NCBI GenBank assembly: GCA_029263455.1
Contig: JAJCXM010000020.1
Coordinates: 1-64,000, forward strand
Direction: 5' to 3'
Length of the DNA: 64,000 bases
From: Holophagae bacterium
GTDB lineage: Bacteria; Acidobacteriota; Holophagae; Acanthopleuribacterales; Acanthopleuribacteraceae
The translations under genes were made by a program, and so were the position numbers. Shown here piece by piece: positions 17,817 through 27,512 of the stretch. The notes under the pieces are model-generated. The model was not told the origin of the DNA and did no database searches. It saw only the letters and a list, made by a program, of their open reading frames with translations. Every line of letters begins with the position of its first letter. Positions within the stretch are counted from its first letter, which is position 1.

Positions 17817-18800
17817 ATGACAAGTGCCCTAATGAGTTATCGTCGGATGACTGTACTGACGGTTGAAGCTGTCGTGCTCATGTTATTCGGATGTCAATCA
17901 ACGCCTCCTCAAACATGGCAGGGTTACGTAGAAGCAGAGACCTTGTTTCTGTCATCGCCAATACCTGGAACTCTATTAGATGTGCTACCTGATAGAGGCG
18001 ATTGGCTTGTTGCCGATGAAGTTGTTTTTGCTCTGGAGTCCGCGCCAGACGATGCCGCTCTTGAAGCCGCACTGCAAGAAGCGGCGGCTATTGAAGCAGA
18101 AATCGCCAATTTGGAGAAAGGTCTTCGATCTAACGAAATTAGGGTTATAGAAGCGGATCGCAATCTTGCGCACTCCGGTATCGAACTTGCCACGCTAGAG
18201 CTGGGCCGCATCAAGAATCTGGTTGCTCAGAACATGTCGAGTCAGGAGTCCCAAGACTTGGCGCAGGCGGACCTGACTGCCCAATTAGCTAAGTATGAGC
18301 AGGCGTCAGCCCAATTGGAGTCGGCAAAATTGGGCGCTCGCCCCGATCTCATTGAAGCCGCACAAGCGCGCCTAAATGCGGCTCTAGCTCACGCCGAAGA
18401 GGTTCGTTGGCGACTAGACCAGAAAAAGCGCCATGCTCCCATTGAGTCTCAAGTCCAGGACATCTTGTTCCGACCCGGCGAGTTTGTAGCCGCTGGTCAG
18501 CCAGTTATTGCCCTGTTGCCGGCTGATCGTATTAAGGTCCGATTCTTTGTGCCTGAACCGGAGCTATATCGATTAAAGATTGGGGATGAGATTAAGGTGC
18601 AGGCTGATGGAATGACGATGTTCACCGCACGGATCGGGTTCGTGAGCCAAAAAGCCGAGTACACACCGCCCTTTATCTATAGTAAAGAGAACCGCCAACG
18701 TTTCCTTTTTCTTGTAGAGGCTTGGCCTGAGCCGTCAATGGCTCGTCAATTACATCCTGGAATACCGGTGGATGTCTTGCCCCCGATTTCGGTGCCATGA
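17817..18800 (+). CDS. HlyD-family periplasmic adaptor lipoprotein (YbhG-like)
   Basis: The 327-residue adaptor has a lipoprotein signal (LFGC, Cys about 26), a biotinyl-lipoyl-like strand region (GTLLDVLPDRGDWLVADEVV), a long coiled-coil hairpin (about 80-205, rich in Ala/Glu/Gln), the returning lipoyl strand (RPGEFVAAGQPVIALLP) and a beta-barrel end. These proteins link an inner-membrane ABC transporter to the outer membrane. It resembles E. coli YbhG in gene order. It overlaps the next gene by four bases (ATGA). In-frame ATGs at 17832 and 17847 are alternative starts; the first has GGAG upstream. Confidence 0.88.
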   Translation: MTSALMSYRRMTVLTVEAVVLMLFGCQSTPPQTWQGYVEAETLFLSSPIPGTLLDVLPDRGDWLVADEVVFALESAPDDAALEAALQEAAAIEAEIANLEKGLRSNEIRVIEADRNLAHSGIELATLELGRIKNLVAQNMSSQESQDLAQADLTAQLAKYEQASAQLESAKLGARPDLIEAAQARLNAALAHAEEVRWRLDQKKRHAPIESQVQDILFRPGEFVAAGQPVIALLPADRIKVRFFVPEPELYRLKIGDEIKVQADGMTMFTARIGFVSQKAEYTPPFIYSKENRQRFLFLVEAWPEPSMARQLHPGIPVDVLPPISVP

Positions 18801-19717
18801 GCGAAGCGGTTATTCAAGTTAAGGAACTATCGAAGCATTTTGGTAGCAAGACGGCTGTAAATAAGGTTTCCCTAACCGTGAATCAGGGCGATATCTTCGG
18901 CTTTCTTGGCCCAAACGGCAGTGGCAAGACGACCACGATTCGCCTATTGTGTGGACTCTTGACACCAGACCATGGCGAAGGGCATTGCTTGGGTTACGAT
19001 ATTCGAACTCAGGCGACTCAAATAAAACGCGAAGTTGGGTATATGACCCAACGTTTTAGCTTCTATGAGGACCTCACCATTCGCGAGAATTTAGAGTTTG
19101 TTGCTCGCATCTATGCGATGCGACGGCTCAAAACAGCGGTGACGAAAGCGATTGAGAATCTGGGGCTCACCCATCGACAACATCAGTTAGCTGGGGCGCT
19201 TTCAGGTGGCTGGAAACAACGTTTGGCCTTAGCTGCATGCATGTTGCATCGTCCCCGTTTGTTGTTGCTTGATGAACCCACTGCAGGGGTTGACCCTCAG
19301 GCGAGACGCGACTTTTGGGACGAAATCCACGCGTTGGCGTCAAGCGGCGTTACGGTTTTAGTGTCAACCCATTACATGGACGAGGCCGAACGCTGTAATC
19401 GGTTGGCTTACATCTCTCATGGCGATTTAATGGCCGCAGGTACGCCCCAAGAATTGATAGACATTTCTGGCTTAGTCACCTGGACACTGGAGGGGCCCAA
19501 CATCCATGAATTAGCTCGCGAGCTGCGTCAATCACCCGCTGCACAGCAGGTGGTGCCATTTGGGAATAGTCTCCATGTTTCCGGGACAGACTCTGTAGCA
19601 TTAGCGAGAGTCTTGGACCCCTTTCGGCACAACCCAGACTATCGGTTCCAAGAGGCAAAACCTAGTTTAGAAGATGTGTTTATTGATCTGACGAGTCGGT
19701 CTGTGGATACGCGATGA
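18797..19717 (+). CDS. ABC exporter ATP-binding protein (YbhF-like)
   Basis: This 306-residue ATPase has Walker A GPNGSGKTT, signature LSGGWKQR, Walker B LLLLDEPTAGVDP and switch His in STHYMDEAE. The signature has Trp in the fourth position, as in the drug-export YbhF/CcmA group from memory. The C-terminal ~75 residues resemble the DUF4162-type extension. Unlike E. coli YbhF, which has two ATPase halves, this is a single half, so it should work as a dimer with the ABC-2 permease. It overlaps both neighbours by ATGA. Confidence 0.93.
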   Translation: MSEAVIQVKELSKHFGSKTAVNKVSLTVNQGDIFGFLGPNGSGKTTTIRLLCGLLTPDHGEGHCLGYDIRTQATQIKREVGYMTQRFSFYEDLTIRENLEFVARIYAMRRLKTAVTKAIENLGLTHRQHQLAGALSGGWKQRLALAACMLHRPRLLLLDEPTAGVDPQARRDFWDEIHALASSGVTVLVSTHYMDEAERCNRLAYISHGDLMAAGTPQELIDISGLVTWTLEGPNIHELARELRQSPAAQQVVPFGNSLHVSGTDSVALARVLDPFRHNPDYRFQEAKPSLEDVFIDLTSRSVDTR

Positions 19718-20850
19718 GGCATCGTTTTTCGATACTTCGATTCGTCGCAATAATTCGCAAGGAATTCATCCAGATGCGCCGAGACCGTTTGACCTTTGCC
19801 ATGATGATAGGTATCCCAATCATTCAGCTGACTCTGTTTGGGTTTGCCATCAATTCGGACCCAAAACATCTGCCATTAGCGGTGCGGGCTGCAGAGAATA
19901 GTGTTTTTTCGAGGAGCGTCACTCAAGCCCTTATTAATAGTGACTATTTCGAACTGGTTGAGGTCACCGAATCAGAAGCACAGGCCGAGGAGCTGCTGAC
20001 TCGCGGCGACGTACAATTTGTCCTCGACATTCCTCCGGGTTTCAGTCGCGAATTGATGCGAGGCGAAAATCCTGAATTGTTGTTAGAAGTAGATGCATCC
20101 GACCCCGCAGCCACATCAAATGCCTTAGCTGCCATCCAAAACTTACTCAGTGATCCTTTACCCCACGACCTCAAGGGACCATTGGCAGCTTTGAGGCCAA
20201 CTCGACCACCCTTCCAGATTGTGTTCCACCGTCGCTATAATCCCGAAGGTATTACTCAGTACAATATTGTGCCCGGTCTGATGGGCGTAATTCTCACCAT
20301 GACGATGATCATGATGACAGCGTTGGCGGTAACCCGCGAAAATGAGCGCGGCACAATGGAGAATCTATTGGCCATGCCCGTTAGGCCGCTGGAAGTGATG
20401 TTAGGCAAAATCGTGCCTTTCATCCTAATCGGCTACATCCAGGTGGCTGTTATTTTGTTGGCTGCACGTTGGGTTTTTGAAGTGCCGATGTTGGGCTCCC
20501 TATGGTTGCTTCTCTTGTGTGTGTTTGTTTTTATCGTGGCTAATCTGACGATGGGCATCACGTTCTCTAGCGTTGCTAGAAACCAAACCCAAGCCATGCA
20601 AATGTCTTTTTTCGTCTTCCTACCATCCATCTTGTTGTCGGGCTTTATGTTTCCCTTTCGCGGCATGCCTGGTTGGGCGCAAGTGCTCGGGGAATTATTA
20701 CCCCTAACCCATTTTCTGCGGCTCGTCAGGGGCATCCTACTTAAGGGCCACAATCTGACACAAGTGTGGGGGAACTTGTGGCCGCTGTTGGTGTTTACGT
20801 TTCTGATCCTGTTAATCGGTCTGATGAGGTATCGACGTACCCTGGATTGA
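19714..20850 (+). CDS. ABC-2 type permease (YbhS/YbhR-like)
   Basis: The 378-residue permease starts with a cytoplasmic helix holding the FIQMRRDRLTF motif of this family, one membrane segment, a ~140-residue periplasmic domain, and five more membrane segments. NEREHGT-like text (ENERGTMENLLAMPVRPLEVM) marks the coupling region. Drug or lipid-like compound export is the usual inference. Only one permease gene is present, so a homodimer is expected, compared with the YbhS/YbhR pair in E. coli. It ends the three-gene operon. Confidence 0.92.
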   Translation: MRHRFSILRFVAIIRKEFIQMRRDRLTFAMMIGIPIIQLTLFGFAINSDPKHLPLAVRAAENSVFSRSVTQALINSDYFELVEVTESEAQAEELLTRGDVQFVLDIPPGFSRELMRGENPELLLEVDASDPAATSNALAAIQNLLSDPLPHDLKGPLAALRPTRPPFQIVFHRRYNPEGITQYNIVPGLMGVILTMTMIMMTALAVTRENERGTMENLLAMPVRPLEVMLGKIVPFILIGYIQVAVILLAARWVFEVPMLGSLWLLLLCVFVFIVANLTMGITFSSVARNQTQAMQMSFFVFLPSILLSGFMFPFRGMPGWAQVLGELLPLTHFLRLVRGILLKGHNLTQVWGNLWPLLVFTFLILLIGLMRYRRTLD

Positions 20851-20963
20851 TATTGCAAACCAATTTGGTCGTTACCTTTTTTGGCGTGCTGCACGACTCT
20901 TCAGGATTGGTTATCTAGGCATAATCAGGACTTTCTGGCATCCTCAACAAACATGACTGTTTT

Positions 20964-22493
20964 TTATTCTTGATTGACGAGCGCGCTTAGGTCCCGGCAG
21001 TCAATTAGACCGCTGCTATCAATATCCAAGCAGGGATCGTTGACAGGTTCGCGCCAGCTTGGCAACAGATTCATATGGTAGATAGGCTCATCAATGGATA
21101 GCGTGGCACTTTGGGATATCAGTTGGCCACATTGATTGGATATGACGCAGTCATATTGACCGACATCATTCTCATTAATAGGTCCTAGGCTGAGCGTGTC
21201 CATATTGCTGTCGGAAATGTTCACGCTATCCTTGCGCCACTGATAAACCACATCTTCACCTTGTGAGACGACCCGAAAGTTGACCTGCCCGTTTTCACAG
21301 CTGGTCACGTTTTCGGGTTGCGCGAAGAACCCTAACGTACATTGAGGCCATGGCCCCGTGAAGGTGTCAAAGAACAGATCCATTCTTTGCCTGATAGTGG
21401 TCGTGTATGACGGTGTGTTTAGACTCCTTTGATTCATCAACACCACATAGTTGATGCCATCGCCGCGCTGCCTGGCCAGCGCATTTGTACCCGCAAGGCT
21501 GCCTGTGTGGTTGCTCCGCCAGCTTGGCAACTCTAAATGAGTTCTGGTCACGCCGATATTGGATCCGGCGATGTACCGATTCTCAAGCAAGAAGAGCAAG
21601 GGTGCGACAGTTGAAACGATAGCGCCTTGACCTGTGCGAGCTTCATGATTCCAGCCACCATTTGGCCACAACACCAAACTGCCTAACGGGTCATAAACAT
21701 TCTGGGTCATGAACTGGTAATGGTGATACCAAGGTTCGCGTGGATTGCGATCTTGAGGAAATGTACGTCCCAGGAAGATTTCGGACGTGGCCATTCCCGA
21801 TTCGCCAAATACCTCAGGAAAAACAAAGTCCATATACGCTTGACCGCTGACTGCCTCGATAACTAGCCCCAAAACTAGAAATCCGATATTTGAGTAGGCA
21901 TAAACTTGGCCCGGGTCAGATTGTAGTGGTTGGCCCAAAATGTAACGCAGGGTATTTAGGCGGGACGGCGGACTTGGGATACCCATTTGATTGGCAATCA
22001 ATATTTCCATATAGGTCAAGTCGCCTACCAGGTCACGGTCCCAACCGCCACGGTGCCTTAAACAATGATCGATGGTGATGTCGTTGAGCCGTTGGTCGCC
22101 TAGGCCGGGGAAAGGCGTGATTGTTAGAATGCCACCGCCAGGTTGGCCCAAATCGAATACGTGAGCGTTGATGTCCAAGCCACGGGAAATCAAAATTCGG
22201 ATGCCGGCTGCTGTGATGGGTTTGGTCACGCTGGCGATTCGCATTGGCGCATCGGCTTCAATGGCAATCGTCTCGGCAGCGTCCGACCAGCCAAATCCTC
22301 GTTGATAGACAATAACGCCGTCCTTCATGACGCCAACTAGGGCGCCTGGGATCCCGTTTTCGGACATGAAATCAAGCATGAGCACGTCTAATGCCACCAA
22401 TTCGGGCACGGGCTCTCCGCTGACAGGTAGGTCGGCGAAGGCAAACGACCAGCTGAAGAGCAAAAAACACGTCGTCAATTTGGGCGTGTTCAT
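20964..22493 (-). CDS. Secreted class C beta-lactamase-like serine hydrolase with Ig domain and EF-hand-like tail
   Basis: After a signal peptide (about 1-20), residues ~25-375 form a serine beta-lactamase/DD-peptidase-like domain. The catalytic S-x-x-K is in RIASVTKPIT, the Y-x-N in AYSNIGF, and the third motif appears as HTG in NHTGSLAGT. Such secreted proteins are often esterases or peptidases instead of antibiotic-degrading enzymes. Residues ~385-475 are an Ig-like domain (QWRKDSVNISDSN, DVGQYDCVISNQCG). The end DIDSSGLIDCRDLSALVNQ is a short dockerin-like calcium loop. The tail suggests cell-surface retention. The first codon is ATG at 22493. Confidence 0.85.
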   Translation of the reverse strand: MNTPKLTTCFLLFSWSFAFADLPVSGEPVPELVALDVLMLDFMSENGIPGALVGVMKDGVIVYQRGFGWSDAAETIAIEADAPMRIASVTKPITAAGIRILISRGLDINAHVFDLGQPGGGILTITPFPGLGDQRLNDITIDHCLRHRGGWDRDLVGDLTYMEILIANQMGIPSPPSRLNTLRYILGQPLQSDPGQVYAYSNIGFLVLGLVIEAVSGQAYMDFVFPEVFGESGMATSEIFLGRTFPQDRNPREPWYHHYQFMTQNVYDPLGSLVLWPNGGWNHEARTGQGAIVSTVAPLLFLLENRYIAGSNIGVTRTHLELPSWRSNHTGSLAGTNALARQRGDGINYVVLMNQRSLNTPSYTTTIRQRMDLFFDTFTGPWPQCTLGFFAQPENVTSCENGQVNFRVVSQGEDVVYQWRKDSVNISDSNMDTLSLGPINENDVGQYDCVISNQCGQLISQSATLSIDEPIYHMNLLPSWREPVNDPCLDIDSSGLIDCRDLSALVNQE

Positions 22494-23013
22494 CAGCGTC
22501 TCGCATATATTTGAGTAAACATATGTATCTCTAGATCAGGCCATGAGTTTCGATTCATCCTTGTTTGAGCAAAGCAAGCAATGAAAAAAATTGTAACAGG
22601 CTTTGTTGCTTAATCAAGGCCAGCAAAATTCTTATCTCTGGATTGTGCCGTACATCACAACTACCGCGTGATGCCGAACTCGATCGATCATGGATCAAAT
22701 CGACAGTTACCCGCGAGATTTATGGATTTCTAGTCTAGAAGCGGACAAGCACCTCATAGTTGTGCCAATCGCCGGTTCAATCCCTTAGTGGTTTCGAAGT
22801 CTCTGTCAACCTAGTGGCCTTAGACTGGCCGGATAGATCCGTTCGTTTGCAAGCCAACGCGTCTATCAAAACTCGAGAATTTGAATCTGAGCGACATCGC
22901 TGTGTTGAGCTGCTTAATGGTGCCTTGAACTGTTGTGCATGTGTAAATTTGGATAAAACAGCATAATACGCAAGAATTGATATCGGAGTAAAAGTGTTTT
23001 GGAGGTTGAATTC
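22494..23013. other. Intergenic region without a recognisable gene
   Basis: The gap holds only short frames with no domain signature or ribosome site. It must include the promoter of the minus-strand hydrolase near 22500-22620. I see no tRNA, hairpin or repeat that I can support. Confidence 0.45.
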
Positions 23014-23043
23014 TTGACTTGCTTGTTCGGGCGCTCATATGAT
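23014..23043 (+). promoter_or_regulatory. Sigma-70-like promoter for the SnoaL-like gene
   Basis: TTGACT (23014-23019) and TATGAT (23038-23043) are separated by 18 bases. Both boxes differ from consensus by one base. The promoter lies about 110 bases before ATG 23155 and no other gene intervenes. Confidence 0.55.
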
Positions 23044-23154
23044 GGATTGGTATCATTTGTACACAACCCATAACGCGACTGGCTAAGTCGCATTCATGTG
23101 CCGCGAGCTACAGGGTTCGAGCTGTGTCTCAGGCATGACGGTCGAGGAGGAATA

Positions 23155-23613
23155 ATGCGTATTCTTATATGGATCAGTGTGTTTTTAATGTCGACGGGTA
23201 TTTTTGCTCAGAGTAACGATCAAGCTGCCAAAGAGGTAATCGCGGCCGCACGGGCCCAATGGGCAGCCGAAATAGCCAAAGACTACGATGCTTCTAATGC
23301 CATGTTGGCGGATGAATATACGGAGTTCAACCCCCAATTCCCGTATAGGCTTGATGGCAAGTCACTGCTAAGTAGAATGAGCGAAGCTCAGCGTGAGGAC
23401 GGTGGTGCGTCACTATTTGGAGATATGGTTAACGCCAAAGTACAGGTCTATGGTGATGTCGCCATCCTAACCTATAACTACATCGGACTTGATCAAGACA
23501 AAGATGGTGCGGTGAGCCCATCGATGGCTAAATCAACCCGTGTTTACGCCAAGAAAGATGGCAAGTGGATGTTGGTTCACGCCAATTTCGCGCCGGGCAA
23601 TATCCCAGACTAA
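23155..23613 (+). CDS. Exported SnoaL/DUF4440-like protein
   Basis: The 152-residue product has a signal peptide (about 1-19, ending IFAQ) and a single NTF2-like cone domain: a helical start (VIAAARAQWAAEIAKDYDAS) followed by ADEYTEFNP, then strands with VYGDVAILTYNYIG and the end KSTRVYAKKDGKWMLVHANF. That order is the DUF4440/SnoaL-like pattern, a fold used for small-molecule binding or isomerase activity. No catalytic residues can be assigned. ATG 23155 follows GAGGAGGAA; an earlier in-frame ATG lacks a signal peptide. Confidence 0.82.
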   Translation: MRILIWISVFLMSTGIFAQSNDQAAKEVIAAARAQWAAEIAKDYDASNAMLADEYTEFNPQFPYRLDGKSLLSRMSEAQREDGGASLFGDMVNAKVQVYGDVAILTYNYIGLDQDKDGAVSPSMAKSTRVYAKKDGKWMLVHANFAPGNIPD

Positions 23614-23651
23614 CTTACAGTTGCGGCGGACATTGACGCCCGACTAATTTT

Positions 23652-23703
23652 GGACCCGTGGAATGGCGCAGAAAAAGGCTGATTCGCGGGTCCTTCTTTT
23701 TCT
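23652..23703 (+). terminator. Probable terminator after the SnoaL-like gene
   Basis: GGACCCG (23652-23658) pairs with CGGGTCC (23687-23693), with a 28-base interior that can fold further, and TTCTTTTTCT follows at once. It begins about 40 bases after the stop codon. Confidence 0.6.
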
Positions 23704-23769
23704 CTAAATAGTGGCTGGCTGCAAGAGTTGTCTCTTCGCGCATGATTTCAGAACAGCTCGTTTAGACAT

Positions 23770-23809
23770 CCAAAAGGGAAGGGCCCTTGGACGTGTGTCC
23801 AAAGACCCT
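23770..23809 (-). terminator. Terminator after the two-repeat secreted protein (minus strand)
   Basis: Reading the minus strand, AGGGTCTTTGGAC (23809 to 23797) pairs with GTCCAAGGGCCCT (23792 to 23780) around a four-base loop, a 13-base stem with two G-U pairs. TCCCTTTT follows. It lies just after the stop of the gene ending at 23817. Confidence 0.7.
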
Positions 23810-23816
23810 ATTGCCA

Positions 23817-24653
23817 TTACATGTCTTTGACTTGGTAATAAATGATGTTGGTCAGACCCTGCCGGAATGTATCAACCTCAATGACGTCTTTTATGGAGGC
23901 CCAACGAGCGCGTCGACCCTCTTTGTCCAACGTTGCCCGTTCTGCTTCGAAGGCTGCGCGCACTTTGTCCAGTGCAGCTGCGCTGGATGCCACAAACCAC
24001 AAGCTGTAACCACCCGATTCCGTTAGTATCTCTTCGTCGGAGATGCCGTAGGAAACGATGGTGCCATCACCTAAGAGCTGTTCGTAAACAGATTTGAGTC
24101 GGTTATTGTAAAAGCTCATGAAGTCTTCAAATTTCCCATCTTTGACTTCAAAGTAGTTGCCTTTAAAATATCCCGCTTTTGACAAAGAAGCGGCTTTAGC
24201 CCGCTGTCCGTCTGTTTTGACAAGATAGTCTCGATGTTTAGTAACCATGCCCGCGAATTTGACATCGTTTTCTTTGGCTTTCTTCTCACCGAGCTTCTTA
24301 TTGAATGCGTCATAGACATCCCATACGCTTTCCAGCTTCTCGTAACTGTCGGCAGAGAACCAAGTTGAATGTGTGTAGCCGTCTGCTTTGTGCACTGACA
24401 TGGCATCATAACCCCACTCCGTAATCACACCATCGGCAAATAGTTGTTCCATCACGGGTTTATCGACGGCGTCGAACATGGTGGTGAAATCGTCCCAGTT
24501 AGCGCGCTTCACTTGCCACATCGCAACACGGGTATAGGTTCTGGTTTCGTCGTCCTGGCCAAAGACATTGCTTCCAATTGCACTGGCGATGGTAATGGCT
24601 GTTAACAGCATTCCACGCATAAATCCCTTGTTTCCTTGAAGACTCAAAGACAT
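23817..24653 (-). CDS. Secreted protein of unknown function with two tandem similar domains
   Basis: I do not recognise a named family. The 278-residue product has a signal peptide (about 1-33) and two related halves. The first reads MWQVKRANWDDFTTMFDAVD and later DGVITEWGYDAM. The second reads YFEVKDGKFEDFMSFYNNRL and later DGTIVSYGISDEEI. Each ends in a W-F-S/W-F-V strand followed by a helix that starts with a Leu/Val-rich stretch. The strand-helix pattern suggests two dimeric alpha-beta barrel (ferredoxin-like) units. An upstream in-frame start exists at 24710, but ATG 24653 is preceded by GGAGG and starts the signal peptide. Confidence 0.7.
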   Translation of the reverse strand: MSLSLQGNKGFMRGMLLTAITIASAIGSNVFGQDDETRTYTRVAMWQVKRANWDDFTTMFDAVDKPVMEQLFADGVITEWGYDAMSVHKADGYTHSTWFSADSYEKLESVWDVYDAFNKKLGEKKAKENDVKFAGMVTKHRDYLVKTDGQRAKAASLSKAGYFKGNYFEVKDGKFEDFMSFYNNRLKSVYEQLLGDGTIVSYGISDEEILTESGGYSLWFVASSAAALDKVRAAFEAERATLDKEGRRARWASIKDVIEVDTFRQGLTNIIYYQVKDM

Positions 24654-24952
24654 ATTTCCTCCATTTTGTTTTCTATTCCTGAGTAGACGTAAAAATCCCT
24701 CTAGCTGCATAAGTAAAAACGTATCCGAAGGTCTTAGTTATGTAGAGAGACTAGCCTAATCCTTATCGGCAGATTTGAGGCTAAGCAATAGGCCTTATTA
24801 AGTCGTATCAACCGGTCTGAAGAACAGCACTGGCGCCAATGTTTGGCTTAGGTTCAAACGTCTGCTGCGAGCCGTTTTTGCTTTGTGAATCTGATTTAGC
24901 AGTGCATAAACACGACGACATGTTAACGTTTGGCTTTGCCTAGGAGGTTGGC

Positions 24953-27394
24953 GTGCAGAAGCATGCTTGGATTATGGGACGGACCCCGGATATGGCGCTC
25001 TTGGTGGCCACACCCCTACTGATCATGCCGTTAACTTTGCTAGCCGCCGTGCTTTGGCAAGCTGAACAAATAGCCTTGGTTATTGCCGCCTTTGGGGCTA
25101 CGGGTCACCACCTGCCAGGTATGATGAGAGCCTACGGAGACCGCGAACTATTCAGTCAGTACAAGATACGATTCGTGGTTGCGCCTCTTTTTTTGCTAAC
25201 TATCTGTACGCTTTCGTTTTTCTTTGGCTTGCGTGGCATTGAATTAATTGTGTTGACCTGGGGAATTTGGCACGGGCTCATGCAGACCTATGGCTTTGCA
25301 CGTATCTATGATGCTAAGGCTTCAGTGTCTTCCCGCTTGGGAGCCCGCCTCGATTTCCTGATGTGCTTTTCTTGGTTCGCTGCGGGCTTTATTTTCTCTG
25401 AGACCCGCATGACGGGTTTCTTGGATCAATTCTATACAAGTGGTGGTCCGTTTGTAACGGCATCTCTAATCAGCACTACCAGGATGTTTTTCCTTGTTCT
25501 AACTGTGTCGGTAACCCTCGCATTTGTGACACATACTTACAGGCAAGCTCGCAAACAAGCTTGGAGTTTATTAAAGGTCTTGCTACTAATATCTAGTTTT
25601 GCCTTCTGGTGGTTTTGCATGTTTTGGCCGCAGAACATGATATTGGGTATCGTCATGTTCGAAGTCTTCCATGACGTCCAGTATTTATCAATCGTTTGGC
25701 TTTTCAACCGCAACCGCGTGGAAAAAGGGGCCAATGTGGGCCCGCTGACGACCTTTTTGTTTCAACGCCGAAATGCCAGGCTGCTTTTGTATATATGCTG
25801 TGTTTTGATTTATGGAGCGTGGGACTATTTTGGCGATTTTGTCGCTAATGATACCGCTAAGACGGTACTTTTGGCCGTGGTCACAGCTTCAACGCTCTTG
25901 CATTTCTATTTTGACGGTTTCATTTGGAAGATAAGACAGCGCCAGACAGGTGAGGCGCTTGGCGTTGAAACTGGATTAAGAAGATTTGTGGCTCCCAAAT
26001 CGGTGGCTGTCTTTAAATGGGCCATATTTGTCGTCCCCCTATTTTGGTTGGCATACGCTCAATTAGAATCCAACAGAACCGAACTAAAAAAGCATGAAAT
26101 GATCGTCGAATCGCTGCCAAATAGCAGTATGGCGCAAAACAATTTGGGTGTGGTATTGCAGTCGAAAGGCGACATTACGAGTGCGCAGCACGTTTATCAA
26201 CGGGCACTAAATCTTTATCCCGAATATGCAGACGCCATGGCTAATTTAGGTCGCACTCATTTGTTGAATCACCAGTATGCTGACGCCCTTGCCTGTTTCC
26301 GCAGAGCTGTCGACATACGTGTCTTGCCATCGATGTTCCATCGTGATTTTGCAAATGCCCTAAGATTAGTTGGTCTTAATCAAGAAGCCGAAACCCAATA
26401 CGCGTTGACCCTCCAAAAAAACGCATCGGATGTGGAAACTATGTCGTTTCGCGCATTAAACCTGATCCAGTTGGGTAAGCTTGATTTAGCTCAGCAGCTC
26501 TTGGAGGAAGCGTTAGCGCGTTCGCCCGACCACGTTATTGCGCATGCCAACCTGGGAAGCCTCCATAGAACGCTCGGTGACCATGATCTGGCAGTAGAGC
26601 ATCATCAACGCGCCGCAGAACTGAGTCCCGAGCCTAACATGTTAATGGAGTTGGCTATTTCTCATATGCAAGCTGGTCAAGTGGCTCAAGCATGTGAACG
26701 ATTGGAACGAATACTCGTTCTTGATAGCGGCTCTATCCAAGCTCATCGATACTTAGCTGCTTTGCATGCGCTCTCTAATAGGCCTGAAGAAGCGTTGCCT
26801 CACCTTCTCTACCTAGCCGAAGAGTCACCCGACCTAGATACGCGAATGGGTCTGGCCAATGTATATGTTGAGTTGGGTCAATATCCTTTGGCCACTGCAC
26901 AGTTGCAGCTTGTTCTGGATCAAGAAGAATTTCACCGAGATGCTATGCAACTGTTGGCCGATATTTGGATTAAGGAGGGTCAGTTCCAAAAAGCACTTGG
27001 GACCTTACTTTCATACTTGGGTATGCAACCTAACGATGTAAATGCCTTGGATCAATCTGGCATGTTACAGGCCAAATTGAATCGTTTTGTTGACGCGAGA
27101 ATGGCCTTTGAAAGAGCGTTGCAAATCGATGAGCGATTTGTTCCTGCAAGGGTACATTTGGCGCAATTATTGGTTCACATGCGTGATTGGCAAGAGGCAG
27201 ATTCTCATTTTCAGATGGCAACAGAGTTGGATGCGAATCACTTAGGAGCGCATCTGGGTCGACTTCGTTTAGCCCAATTACGCGGTGATTCGGCAAGTAT
27301 TAAGGCCTTCGCCGAAGCGGTCTTGACTGTAGATCGCCATAATCAGCAAGCGTTAGATGCGATGCAGGGCATCACATCTCCAAGAGCCAATTGA
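24953..27394 (+). CDS. Histidine-rich polytopic membrane domain fused to a TPR array
   Basis: This 813-residue protein has about 9 membrane segments in residues 15-370 and about 11-12 TPR repeats from ~390 to 805. The membrane part carries charged motifs that look like metal sites: GHHLPGMMRAYGDR (52-53), WHGLMQTYGFARIYD (107), EVFHDVQYLSIVW (240) and LHFYFDGFIWKIRQ (317). Spaced membrane histidines of this kind occur in desaturase-like and Brp/Blh-like oxygenases, but I cannot place this one. The TPR part probably binds proteins at the inner face or periplasm. The start is GTG behind AGGAGG. Single gene; function unknown. Confidence 0.75.
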   Translation: MQKHAWIMGRTPDMALLVATPLLIMPLTLLAAVLWQAEQIALVIAAFGATGHHLPGMMRAYGDRELFSQYKIRFVVAPLFLLTICTLSFFFGLRGIELIVLTWGIWHGLMQTYGFARIYDAKASVSSRLGARLDFLMCFSWFAAGFIFSETRMTGFLDQFYTSGGPFVTASLISTTRMFFLVLTVSVTLAFVTHTYRQARKQAWSLLKVLLLISSFAFWWFCMFWPQNMILGIVMFEVFHDVQYLSIVWLFNRNRVEKGANVGPLTTFLFQRRNARLLLYICCVLIYGAWDYFGDFVANDTAKTVLLAVVTASTLLHFYFDGFIWKIRQRQTGEALGVETGLRRFVAPKSVAVFKWAIFVVPLFWLAYAQLESNRTELKKHEMIVESLPNSSMAQNNLGVVLQSKGDITSAQHVYQRALNLYPEYADAMANLGRTHLLNHQYADALACFRRAVDIRVLPSMFHRDFANALRLVGLNQEAETQYALTLQKNASDVETMSFRALNLIQLGKLDLAQQLLEEALARSPDHVIAHANLGSLHRTLGDHDLAVEHHQRAAELSPEPNMLMELAISHMQAGQVAQACERLERILVLDSGSIQAHRYLAALHALSNRPEEALPHLLYLAEESPDLDTRMGLANVYVELGQYPLATAQLQLVLDQEEFHRDAMQLLADIWIKEGQFQKALGTLLSYLGMQPNDVNALDQSGMLQAKLNRFVDARMAFERALQIDERFVPARVHLAQLLVHMRDWQEADSHFQMATELDANHLGAHLGRLRLAQLRGDSASIKAFAEAVLTVDRHNQQALDAMQGITSPRAN

Positions 27395-27512
27395 GGGTGA
27401 ACTCTGGGTCAGCCTTCTGTTAAGTAATCAATAATTAAACTTTATTGCGGCTTTTTGAGCCAATGCTACTTCTTTTTGCGCGTGTCTTTATCAAACGCCC
27501 TGAGGAGTGACC

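Noticed and set aside
20851-20963. Terminator after the ABC-2 permease (ACCAA/TTGGT plus T-run)
   Set aside because: The palindrome has no loop and the T-run lies several bases away, so it is too weak to call.
22760-23071. Overlapping open frames on both strands in the gap before the SnoaL-like gene
   Set aside because: Neither frame has a ribosome site or family signature, and a good promoter for the next gene lies inside them.
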